Assembly (NCBI GenBank): GCA_030272585.1 | Contig: BSYQ01000005.1 | Span: forward strand, 4,123,501 to 4,187,500 | DNA length: 64,000 nucleotides | Direction: 5' to 3' | Origin: Bryopsis sp. KO-2023 | Taxonomy: Eukaryota > Chlorophyta > Ulvophyceae > Bryopsidales > Bryopsidaceae | Shown here: positions 22,641 to 33,230 of the stretch, in pieces | Layout: the number at the start of each line of letters is the position of its first letter | Numbering within the stretch: position 1 is the first letter of the stretch | The notes under the pieces: model-generated | What the model saw: only the letters and a program-made list of their open reading frames with translations | The model's database searches: none | What the model was told of the DNA's origin: nothing | Made by a program: the position numbers and the translations under genes

Positions 22641-22716
22641 GTGGTCCACTTGGCTTAGCGCTCAGTGTAGATGACTCGACATCGTGCGGTACGGTGTTCG
22701 AATCCCACTCGGTTCC
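22641..22716 (+). other. tRNA-like module, right inverted arm of the hAT element
   Basis: A-box-like TGGCTTAGCG at 22651 and B-box-like GTGTTCGAATCCC at 22694-22706, with tRNA-like spacing. Near-identical to the inverted module at 21990-22062, so the two face outward from the element core. Confidence 0.45.
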
Positions 22717-23022
22717 CTTGGGTTCTGGGGACCCTGCGGGGGTCACTTTGTACGTCATCCACATGACGTTACTGCAACGTCATTACGTTGTTGTACCGAA
22801 CGTCGTACTGTCTGTGTCGGTACAACAACGTCAGTGACACGTTGCAACAACGACCCGATGTTGGGTGTCGGTCGTTGGCGATAACGTACCGTACCGACCC
22901 AGTACCGATGTTGTACCGTACCGTAAAAAACATTCGTACCGTACCGTACCGACCCCTTACGGTACGGTACGTAACGTGTCGTACCGTACCGTAGGGGGTC
23001 GTTACGGTACTGCCCAGCTCTG

Positions 23023-23030
23023 GGAAAAAC
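23023..23030. repeat. 8-bp target-site duplication, right (GGAAAAAC)
   Basis: Matches 17675-17682 exactly. Only four bases (ATAC) separate it from the target duplication of the LTR element. Confidence 0.9.
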
Positions 23031-23034
23031 ATAC

Positions 23035-23039
23035 CCAAT
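23035..23039. repeat. 5-bp target-site duplication of the LTR array, left (CCAAT)
   Basis: CCAAT lies immediately before the first LTR and recurs immediately after the third LTR at 42782-42786. Confidence 0.85.
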
Positions 23040-23679
23040 TGTAACGATTCTGCCCTGCAGATCGCTTTTTCTGCTTCAATACACTGAAGACTGCGACCCT
23101 GCCGGTCTGCCAGTCTGAACTGCCGTTCTATTGAACGACCATGGGAGAGACACTTGAACCTAGCAAGGTTCAAGGGCGAGATCAGGTTCCAAACTAAGGT
23201 TACAAGAATGTCCAAACCCCAACAACTTATACCGTTTCTTCCAACCCTGATCCAAACTGATCCTAAGCCATAACATCAGTCTGCATCAGTGTTGCAGACC
23301 ATCAAACTACCAAGTTCCTTTCAGTCCCCTTTCATGACATGCAGCCTCAGACACCTTGCACGGTACTGCGGTCCTGAGTCTGCCACCTAAGACCTTCTAG
23401 AACCTTGTGCCTGCCAGCTCTGCAGCCCACGTTCTGCAACGCTGCCAGCACCTGTCTGCCATCAGCAACCCTGTCAGCCCGACTACTCTGCCACTTCGTC
23501 AGTCTGCCAATCTGCTGACTACCAGTCCTTTAGTCTGCAGGTCTGAAGGACCTGAACCATTCCTGCTTCTGCAGAATCATAGCAGTCAACCTGCAGCTCT
23601 AACCTGTCAGCCCAATCACTGCCAGTCTGCAAGCCTGCAGGTCTGCCTGAATCTCCTTTGATTCTGCCGAATCCTTACA
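23040..23679 (-). repeat. LTR 1 (640 bp)
   Basis: Begins TGTAACGATTC and ends GAATCCTTACA. Followed on the plus strand by TTCCTCCCCATCTAG, the complement of a polypurine tract. It is therefore the 3' LTR of the left unit in element orientation. Confidence 0.9.
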
Positions 23680-23694
23680 TTCCTCCCCATCTAG
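23680..23694 (-). other. polypurine tract (left unit)
   Basis: The minus strand reads CTAGATGGGGAGGAA directly upstream of the LTR, the expected position of the plus-strand primer. Repeated at 33231-33245. Confidence 0.65.
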
Positions 23695-25972
23695 TTGGCA
23701 GTAGTCCCTTACTGCCCTAAGAGAACGATAACAACCTTGTCCCTTGGATTTCAAACACCCAAAGAAACTTCTGCCTCAAAGTTCAGTTTGAAAAGTTGCT
23801 ATCCCATCTTGCCAACTGCCAAACACCTTTTGGAAGGACTGACCACTGAAAATATCTTTTCGAAAAATTGCAAAATAAAGTATAGCCTCTTTCTCAACAT
23901 TCTGATGTATACCTTTGAATTGCCTAGAAAACTGCTCAGGAAAACCCCAATAACACAAACAAGAAAACCGAATGAACTTCTCTTTCGGAATTGTAATGTG
24001 CTACTGAACAAAATTCAATTCCTTTATCTGCAGCCTGTTAACTCAACAGATTTTTTTATTTTGACCATAAGAAAATCCAACAGAAAAATAGCAAAAATCT
24101 GCTGCAGCTTTCAGAGTCTTAGCAATTCACTTTTCTGCCTTCTTTAAGATAAGAATGTTGCTATTCTGCTCAAATATTTTGCAACTACCAAAACTTCTGA
24201 AACTTCATGTTGTCCCATACTTTCCAACTCAACATTTGCATATTGAAAACCTGCAAACTGCCACTACCACAATCTGCAAATTCTCTGCAACTACTGCCAC
24301 AGTCTGCAACCCTGCAAACTGGTACTGCCACAATCCAGAACTCTACAAACTGTTGCTGCCAAAATTTGCAACTCAGCAGAATACCACTTTCACAATATGC
24401 AAACTGTCTTGGAGTAAAGAAGAAGGTTGAATGACTAAAGTTCTGTCTCCCAAGAGAAGTTTCCAACCTTTTGAAAACCAAGAGATCACCAGTCACTCCA
24501 GCAGCTCCTCAGAGTTGAAGCTCCTTGCTGCATAGTGAGCTGCCACATGTCTCCACCAAGTTAGCCTTCCGCATAGCAATGAAAAGCGAGCGATAGGATC
24601 TTGCAACAACAAGTCTCCAGATGTTCTTCAATGAAGAAGTGAGCTTGCTCCTCAATTTTTTTTTCTGAAGCATGCTCCCTTCTGTTCCTGCTTCCTCTCT
24701 CCTGAGTCAAGAATGTTCAGAGTACCTACAGATTGATTGCATTAATTGCTCCCGAGTTCTTCTATGCCTTCTCCGGTTTTCCCATATATGAATCTATACA
24801 AACCAGAGTATATGAAAACCCAGAAATTCCACTTGGCCTATCCTGACTTAATGAAATCAACCCTTTCTTTCAACCAGCAAGACTTCACTCAGTGATATTT
24901 CCTTTTTCTTTGATAAATATCCAACAACTGAGTGCTGAAAGAATCCATACCAATGTACCCTCTGAAATTCAGTAAACCTCAAGTAAGCACCAATCCAACT
25001 GATTCAATCAATGGTCCTGCAAACTTCTGTAATTTCCAAACCAATTGAATCCACAGCAAAATATGTGTCGTGAACCAGAATATTTCAGTCCACCAACACA
25101 CCCTTGCTAAGACTGCAAATGTTAAATTCTGCATCGTCCTAAAGTAGTGAACTATGCTTAGTTCCTTAATTCATTCTGCAAGGATAGTAGAACTGAAAAC
25201 ACATATTTACTGATCACCGAGATATTGCAAACACTATCCATGAATTCCCGTCAGCTTTGAAAGAGTATCACTAACAACCTCTTCCTTTCCTTAGAAACCT
25301 TGATGAAAACATGTGTCTCTTTGCAACACCTACTGAAATAAATGCAATTTTGGAAAAACAAAAACGAAACGCATCGGTTCAACCGAGGCCCCCTCCCCAT
25401 CTGAAATGGAGCTTGTCCTCAAGCTCCATGCATGCAACCATGCAAAACCATATCACTGTACCAGCTACAGAAAGTTGAGCTGTTCGGAGCAGCCAAATAA
25501 CCCCAAACAACTGAACAAACTACTTCAGAAAAAGAAGCCTGAAAAACTGAAGGCCTGAATTTGCTCTGCCAAAGTCAGAAAAATCTGCTGCCCCAGATTG
25601 TAACCAAATGTTCAGTTCTCAACCTTTCTGAAATATTTTGTCCTCACATAAATATTCACCAACCATGCTACCAAGATCAAGGCTATTTCTGATTCATCTA
25701 CCAGAAAATAAATAGAAAATAAAGAAAACACAGAAAATTCTGCAGCCCTGCAAAGTGTCCCTGCAGCTACAGGTTCTGTACCTGCAATGTACCAACTGCC
25801 CATAACATTGCCAGATCTGCCTGCAAAAATTTTCACAGTCCCTTGTGTTTCTTTATAGGTAGAGCTGAACCTGACCATCGAATGTCATAACCTTCAGCTC
25901 CTGATCTTTGACACCAGAACACTACTGCCCATTGTATTTACTATCTCATCATGAAATAAATGAGCTGCCAAC

Positions 25973-27185
25973 CAGACCTGGGCCCGACCGGACCGGCAAC
26001 GAAAAACCGGTCCGATCCGGTCCAACCTGTCTAAGGACCGGCCGACCTGTCCGGTCCTGTCCGGTCCAACGAAAAAACGCCGGTCCTTGCAAGACCGGAC
26101 AGGTTGCGACCTGTCCGGTCCTGTCCACTCCGGTCCAGTCAACCTCAGAAATCTGCAGAAATCTGGACCGGTTTTCTGACAGATTTTCCGTTTTTAGACA
26201 GGTCACACCCACATTTCGCCTTTATTAGACCGGCGATGTGACCTGTCTAAAACCGGAACGACCCTGTCTTGACAGGGTTGTTCTCCTGTTTTAGACCGAC
26301 CTGGCGCCTGTCTAGAACAGGTCACACAATTAAGCACTTTTAGCGTGCCAATTGTGTATTAATTGACTGGGAACTGAGTTAATTAATTAAACAACAAATA
26401 ATATTGTTACATGTATTTTCATTGCATGAATAACGTGAGCCAAGCTCACCAGCCACCGACTGGAGGGAGTCGATCGACTCTGGGAGGACTCGAACTCGGG
26501 TTGGCTAAGTCCGAGTCGAGAGCACTACAAGGTAGCGGACCCCACCATAGGGACGCTCAAATGGGGTCCGCTACCTTTAAGTACCTACTTTTTGTAATGG
26601 AAAATAACGGGTACTTAAAGGTAGCGGACCCCATTTGAGCGTCCCTATGGTGGGGTTCGCTACCTTGTAGTGCTCTCGACTCGGACTTAGCCAACCCGAG
26701 TTCGAGTCCTCCCAGAGTCCGACCGACTCCCTCCAGTCGGTGGCTGGTGAGCTTGGCTCACGTTATTCATCCACTAAAAATATATATAATAGTATTACTT
26801 GGTGCTTTAATTAATTCAATCACTTCCCAACTGATTGATTCCCAGTTATGTGCTTAATTGTGCGACCTGTTCTAGACAGGCTCCAGGTCGGTCTGGACAG
26901 GCAGCCCACCTGTCCAGACCGACCTGGAGGCGGTCTAAAACAGGTCACACTAGGCGTCACACCGGTCTAAAACAGGGTCACACCGGTCTAAAACAGGTCA
27001 GACCGGTCTAGAAAGGTCAAATCCGGTCTAAGAAAGGTGTTCTTTACTAGACCGGATTTGACCTTTCTTAGACCGGATTTGACCTTTCCAGACCGGTTTG
27101 ACCTGTCTAAGAAAGGTCAAATCCGGTCCAAGACAGGTTTTCCGGTCCGGTCCGGTCCTTTAAAACTTGCCGGCGCCCACGTCTG
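25973..27185. mobile_element. hAT-type foldback element, copy 1 (1213 bp)
   Basis: Termini CAGACCTGGGC and GCCCACGTCTG are near-perfect inverted repeats. An exact 8-bp duplication CTGCCAAC flanks it at 25965-25972 and 27186-27193. Arms are built from CCGGTC/GACCGG and TCTAAAACAGGTCA repeats. A central inverted pair (about 26427-26585 and 26610-26769) holds outward-facing B-box-like sequences, GAGTTCGAGTCC on plus at about 26698 and its inverse at about 26486. No transposase is present. It is included in the duplicated LTR unit, so it inserted before the tandem duplication. Confidence 0.88.
26427..26769. repeat. long palindrome at the centre of the foldback element
   Basis: Two arms of about 159 bp, nearly perfect inverse complements, are separated by about 24 bp. 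Each arm ends with GGTAGCGGACCCCA...TGGGGTCCGCTACC, itself a hairpin. Single-base differences between arms (for example CGATCGACTC versus CGGACTC-type positions) show it is not an exact assembly fold-over. Confidence 0.85.
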
Positions 27186-30100
27186 CTGCCAACTTCATGT
27201 CTAACCACTGCAAACAAACTCAAGAAGAAATTCACCTGAAAATCTGATTCCTGCCTGAAAATCTGAAAGAACTATTCTTTTCTTTTCTTTAACTCTGCTG
27301 ATTTCCACTGATTCAAACACCAAATCAGAGATAGGTCTTCAGAAACTGAAAATCCTTTTGCGTTTCCTTCTGAGCTTTATATTTCTCACAATAATATTTG
27401 AACTACCGCTGGTCCATGGATCTATGGACTTCTCAAAGAAATAAGAAATATACACCTCACCCCTGATTTTCTTTCTTGATCTCCTGAAAATCTGCAACTC
27501 AAACCAGATCTAATGTATCGAATCAAAATAAAACATTTTTCCAGATTTCAGTCACTGCCAATTAAGTCCAAAAGTGACTGCAACAATACCAAGTTCTGTC
27601 ACTGAAAATTGCTATCTCTGATGCACTTTGGCACAATCACAAGTTTTCTAGGGAACCCTGAATGTCCCTCAGAAATGTTTCAGCTCAACAATCAGTCTAT
27701 GGACCTGTAAAAATAGAAATCAGAGTCCTCCTTTCAAGCAAAAACTGCAACTCCATCTGCAGTCTGAAATAGAGCCCAAATCTCTCATTTCCAAGCCCTT
27801 CAAGTGTTGTAATTCTGCCACTGATTTACCAAACTAATTTCCATATTCAAAACTGAAATGAAAGCTCTTTTGTAGGTTTCTGTACTTGCCCCTTTTTAAT
27901 CAGCCATACTCAAGTGGCAGCAAATACTAACACCACAAAGACAAATCTCACAATGCATCAGATATTTTTCTAAACCAATACTCTGATCCTCTTTCCTCTA
28001 GAGCTGAGGTCTCTTCACACTCTGCAACTCCTAGAAAAGATCATTGTATTTTCCTTCGACTCAACTACATTCCTTCATCACCTTTTCAGATTTTTCTCAG
28101 ATGCAGATCACATGGTACTGCATCCACTGAAAATTTCTCCAGCCAACTTCAGAATCCCAGCTAGCTTCTAGTTTATAGACGAGATGTAGCTATTCTGATT
28201 CTACATCCACGCCTGTCGTATAAACGATTTTTCTCCACGTCATGAAATCACCGACAATCAAAATTCAGTTCCTTCTCAAAGCATCAATCGCACGCCGTAC
28301 ACAATCTGCCTGGCATGTATTCTCATTTCAGCCGCACGCCGCACACGGCCTGCCTGGCATGTACACTTCACTTCGAAGTTTGGACTATGTCCTTTAAAGT
28401 AGACTTCATTAGGTCTACCCAGCCCATAACTCCTCGCTCACAAAAACAAATCTGATGTGCCTGCAGAACACATCATGCAGGTCAGGTGTGGCCCCACATG
28501 GCCACACATCCCCTGCCTCCGAGAGCTGAGCAGTCGTGGCTACACTCGGCCCAACAACCCCCTCAAGCTCAGAATCCTCCTCCAAAAATTCTGCAAGTCA
28601 GTACTCCCCGCACTGCACCTCAGAACTTTTCCTTGAAAATCTGCAGATGCTGCGACTCCCCGCCCAGCATCTACCAACTCACAGTCTGCAGGTCCCACGC
28701 GTCGCCTAGTGGGTACCTCCTGCAACACTGCTCACCTTCTCCTCAAGGTCTCCAGAATTCCCTGCACCAGTGTCCTTGCCCGGACCACCACCTGCAGAAA
28801 TTCCATCCACCAGACTTACACACTTCTCCGTAGTTGCGGCTGCACCGGCACTCCAACTTCGGAATGGACTCCGCGCCCATAGGCTACCCTCCCCTGAGGT
28901 AACACCCTGTGTGAGTGGCTACGCCGGCCTTCTCACACTCCACTTCTGTCCTCCTTCGCCTCTTTTCTCACTCCTGCAAGTCCTCCCTGGACTTCCATCC
29001 CCGCGAAAACTTGGGGCTGAGCAACTTTCTTGAGGGATGCTGATCTTAGCTTCCCCGCTCAGTTGTCCTACATGAGTGTATGCTTCCCATGGCACTCCAC
29101 TCATGCACCATCTCCTCAGATGTAGCTACACATGGCTTTTCATCTGCAAGAGATATCTGCAAGTCTTGCTCTCCTTTTCTCACTTCACAACCCATAAGCA
29201 CCACCTGGTGCTATCACCTTAAACTCTCTTTTTTTTTTTTAACTTGTACTCTTCTCGTAAAAAGCACCTGACTACAATGTGGCTGCAAAAAGAATATAAA
29301 ACCTGCCACATTTAACTTCCTTTCTTTTCCTCCTATTTTACCCTAATAAATCAGCAAAATACTGAGTGCACCTCTTTCTTTTGTCACAACAAACCACTAA
29401 GTATATTATGGCAGTCCAAACACAAAAATCTGCCACAGTTTCTTTGTGTAAAGAATGCATGAAAACTTCAGGTGACTCCAGCATATCACTAATATACTTT
29501 CTATCGCCAACAGGATAGAAACTCTACCAAAATAACTATCAGAAATATACTCCCTTTGAAAATCAGCAACCACTCTGCATCCAAATGAAAAAGGAAGAAC
29601 AGAACTATACCAAACAAGCAAAGAAAACTTCTCTTTTGTTCAGCCATCTGCCCTTTAGACTGCTGCCCTTTTTCTGTGCCTCAAGAGTACCACTGCTAGT
29701 TCAATAACTGACCTGAAATTTTCTGGAAACCTGAATAAACTTCCAGAATGAGATATATCCTGAAAACCTATTTTCCAACACCTCAAAGACAAATAACCAA
29801 GAGTGTAACCAGAAATTTCTTTTCTCTAAGACCAAGCTTCTTCAACCAACTCTGCTACCACCAAAGTCTTGTTGAAATAAAAACCTAGTACCGAGAAAAT
29901 GCTGCCATCAACCAATGAAAATACCCTTTTAATCAATGGGTAGGATGTGGCTGTTTTAACACTTCATCCTCCCCATCTGATTTCATTTCTCTTTGAAAGA
30001 CAATCAGTATTTTCAAACAGCTTAATTTCCAGAATTCCCTAGACTATCTTTGAAAATTCAGTCTCTAACAATACTACCACAATTGAGTATTGTTCCCTTC

Positions 30101-31439
30101 CAGAAAATTCTCTAATCACTAGCAACCGTTTACTGCTCAATAAGGGGCATCCTTGAACAAAATAACCTGCCCTCATATCAATGTATCTGACTGAAAATTT
30201 TCTGCTAGCGGAAAATAGAAGATGTCCTATTTCAGAACACCCATAATAGAAGAAAAGATCAGCTACTGCTGTACCAAACATTTCTTCAATTCACCACTAT
30301 CACTCAGCCTACTAAAGAAGAGTTCCATGGACCTATTGGTCCCTTCAAAAATCTACATCTTTTTCTGACCTGCCAAGCAAGGCTGCCGCAGAAAAATACC
30401 TTGCCAACACACCTAATATCTGCCCTGCCAACAACAGAAAATGATCTGCCACTGATCTATAAAAAGACTGATATTCTGTCACTTGTCCCACCAAACAACA
30501 GAAAATAATCTGCCACTAGTCTATTATAGAACGAAAACTTCATGTCATTGACATTCTTCTGAGAATAACCTGCCACTGGTCTATTCAGAAATCAGAGCAA
30601 TATACCATAGGGTCCATCAAGAAAAAGACAAGACAAGACAACCCTTCCACAGAAACACAAACACTATACCTCAACTGACCAATAGAGTAGAACTGAAAAG
30701 TGCCTTAGCTTTCTGCAAGCAACTCTAAAATAAGTTCTGACCTTCAGTTCTCCTCATTTCAAGTTCAGAAACGACTCTGAAAAATTCCCTCAAGCTATTG
30801 TGCATTCACTGAAACACCTGAAAATGTTCCCACAATCAACACAAATGTAGCAAGTGTTCCTGATGTACAAACATCCAAAATATGTATGCACAATCACATC
30901 AAAGCTAATGTGACACATGTTCTGACCTGCCACTAAAGCCAAGAATTTTTCCACTGCAACCTTCAACACTCTGAAATGATAAGTCACCACTACTGCTCAA
31001 ATCCACTGAGCCAAGGATAAATCTCCACTAACAAATGCACAAATCCAAGCAAACAAGGAGGAACTCCTGATCAGAGAAATCCTAACTTCTGACCAATAAA
31101 GCTGTCAAATATCACCACCAGACTTTTGAAAGAATATCAAATCTTCCCTGAAAAATCTGCCTGGTCTCAAAGACTCTTTCCAGAATTTTCCCCACTAACT
31201 TGTGATCAATTCAAAGCCTTTCAGAACATCTCCCTCACTTCAGCCTGAAAATTTGACTGCAACTCTGAAATCCTTTATAAAGTGATCAAACATCTTTTCC
31301 AGAATGTGTACTGCAATCAAAAGATCATAGACAACCTGATCCTGAAATCAATCTGCAGTCACTACTTCTAAAGTCACTTCAATCAACCAACGAAATGATC
31401 AGATCACTCAAATGTAACCCTGCAAGTACGTAACACTCT

Positions 31440-32570
31440 TGCATCTCACGTCTGCGCTCAACTTACGCTCAACCTGCGCTCAACCTGAGTCAGTTAAGCG
31501 ATGCCTGCATCAGTCGCACTCACTGCGTACACTGCAACTCTTCCTGGTCGCAGCAACTTAATGTGTGCTGCGCAATTCTCACTCTCGCATACAACCTGCC
31601 ACGTTCTGTGCAAGTCCATCAGATCCTGCACCTTGTGCTGACCTTGCACAGAGCTGCGCGTTCCTGCGTCAGCTGCGCGATCCCTGCATCAGCTGCGCGA
31701 TCCCTGCATCAGCTGTTCCTTCAATCGACACGCAGTCCCAACATCGTCTGCGAACTTCCATCAAGAGCTGCACAGTTCCATAAACACTGCGCAGTCCCTG
31801 CATCCTGCATAGGCTGCCCAGCCTGCATCTGCGCGAAATGTCCCATCGACATTGCAATCCGCTGCACGCAGCGTAACTCTGTCGTCTGCAGTGCAATTTC
31901 GCATGTGCAGCGCTTTCCTGTGGCTGCTGCGCGTCACATCATCCACTTACGCAGTGCCAACATTCGCTGCGCACTTCCAGCAAAACCTGCGCACGTTCTG
32001 TCTGCGACGCAATCCTGCACGCGGTACATTTCCATATTCGCTGCGCAACCTTGTATCAACAGCGTAATTCCACATCTGCGGTACAACTCTGCATCTGCGG
32101 CGCAATCCTGGATCTGCTGCGCATTCCTGGATCTGCTGCGCAGTTCTACACCTGCGACGCAATCCTCCAAATGCTGCGCCACCCAACGTCTCCTGCGACG
32201 CTGCATAGTCGTGCTGCGCTTGACAATGCTGCGCGCCTGTGTGTAAGCTGCGCTTCTACATACTCCAATGTATTGCCCTGCGCTCTACACATCACTTCTG
32301 CGAAATCTGTCTGCCGCAGTGTTCTTACACACACTGCACCCATTCTACTCCTGACGCTGATTCAGCGACTTTCCTTCACACAGCACACTCGAACACTCCA
32401 ATAGATAACTGCAAATCTGCAAAGCACTGGCGTTTGTCTGCCTTGCAAACCTCTGCTTTGCACTGTGCTGTGTGCCTGCCAGTGTCCTGCGCCTCTGCGC
32501 CTTCTCACTGCGCGCCTGCCGCGCATACTGCTGCCTCTGCAGCCTGCCAGACTCGTTTGTGATCTTGTCA
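31440..32570. repeat. CTGCGC-rich low-complexity segment of internal region 1
   Basis: The motifs CTGCGC, CTGCATC and TGCGCA recur every 15-30 bases in an irregular array. The resulting plus-strand frame of 227 codons is Cys/Ala/Ser-rich and is probably a by-product of the repeat. It lies next to the primer-binding end of the element. An identical copy sits at about 40991-42121. Confidence 0.6.
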
Positions 32571-32574
32571 CAAG

Positions 32575-32589
32575 CCAGCTCCGAAACCA
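32575..32589 (-). other. primer-binding-site-like sequence (left unit)
   Basis: The minus strand reads TGGTTTCGGAGCTGG one base after the LTR end. TGG matches the complement of the tRNA 3'-CCA, and the next bases resemble the TGGTATCAGAGC type at 10 of 12 positions. Repeated at 42126-42140. Confidence 0.6.
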
Positions 32590-32590
32590 A

Positions 32591-33230
32591 TGTAACGATT
32601 CTGCCCTGCAGATCGCTTTTTCTGCTTCAATACACTGAAGACTGCGACCCTGCCGGTCTGCCAGTCTGAACTGCCGTTCTATTGAACGACCATGGGAGAG
32701 ACACTTGAACCTAGCAAGGTTCAAGGGCGAGATCAGGTTCCAAACTAAGGTTACAAGAATGTCCAAACCCCAACAACTTATACCGTTTCTTCCAACCCTG
32801 ATCCAAACTGATCCTAAGCCATAACATCAGTCTGCATCAGTGTTGCAGACCATCAAACTACCAAGTTCCTTTCAGTCCCCTTTCATGACATGCAGCCTCA
32901 GACACCTTGCACGGTACTGCGGTCCTGAGTCTGCCACCTAAGACCTTCTAGAACCTTGTGCCTGCCAGCTCTGCAGCCCACGTTCTGCAACGCTGCCAGC
33001 ACCTGTCTGCCATCAGCAACCCTGTCAGCCCGACTACTCTGCCACTTCGTCAGTCTGCCAATCTGCTGACTACCAGTCCTTTAGTCTGCAGGTCTGAAGG
33101 ACCTGAACCATTCCTGCTTCTGCAGAATCATAGCAGTCAACCTGCAGCTCTAACCTGTCAGCCCAATCACTGCCAGTCTGCAAGCCTGCAGGTCTGCCTG
33201 AATCTCCTTTGATTCTGCCGAATCCTTACA
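32591..33230 (-). repeat. LTR 2 (640 bp, shared middle LTR)
   Basis: Identical by eye to LTR 1 and LTR 3, offset by exactly 9551 bp. It serves both as the 5' LTR of the left unit and the 3' LTR of the right unit. Confidence 0.9.

Larger units (their letters stand above)
17683..23022. mobile_element. hAT-type foldback element with a nested pogo transposon
   Basis: Bounded by inverted termini CAGAGCTGGGCAGTA (left) and TACTGCCCAGCTCTG (right) with an exact 8-bp duplication GGAAAAAC. CAG-starting short termini and 8-bp duplications are the hAT signature. Without the nested 3.9-kb insertion it is about 1.44 kb and encodes no transposase, so it is non-autonomous. Its arms are dense in GTAACG/CGTTAC and GGTACAACAACG repeats. 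Two long inverted arms, about 21905-22085 and 22615-22797, flank a core and carry tRNA-like modules. hAT transposases bind subterminal repeats, and these hexamers are candidates for that role (inference). Confidence 0.88.
23680..32590 (-). mobile_element. internal region 1 of the LTR array, apparently non-coding
   Basis: 8911 bp. The plus strand is C/A-rich with many CTGCAA and TCTGCC motifs. Open frames are short (at most 227 codons) and none shows reverse transcriptase, integrase, protease, RNase H or CCHC motifs. It contains a hAT foldback element at 25973-27185 and a CTGCGC-rich segment at about 31440-32570. Replication would need proteins supplied by another element. Confidence 0.75.

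Noticed and set aside
23246..24147. 150-codon frame at 23695-24147 (copy at 33246-33698) as a retroelement gene
   Set aside because: No CCHC, protease, RT or integrase features. It is antisense to the deduced element orientation.
31563..32246. 227-codon Cys/Ala-rich open frame in the LTR internal region (and its copy at 41114-41797)
   Set aside because: It tracks the CTGCGC repeat array, lies antisense to the element's own orientation and shows no retroelement motif.
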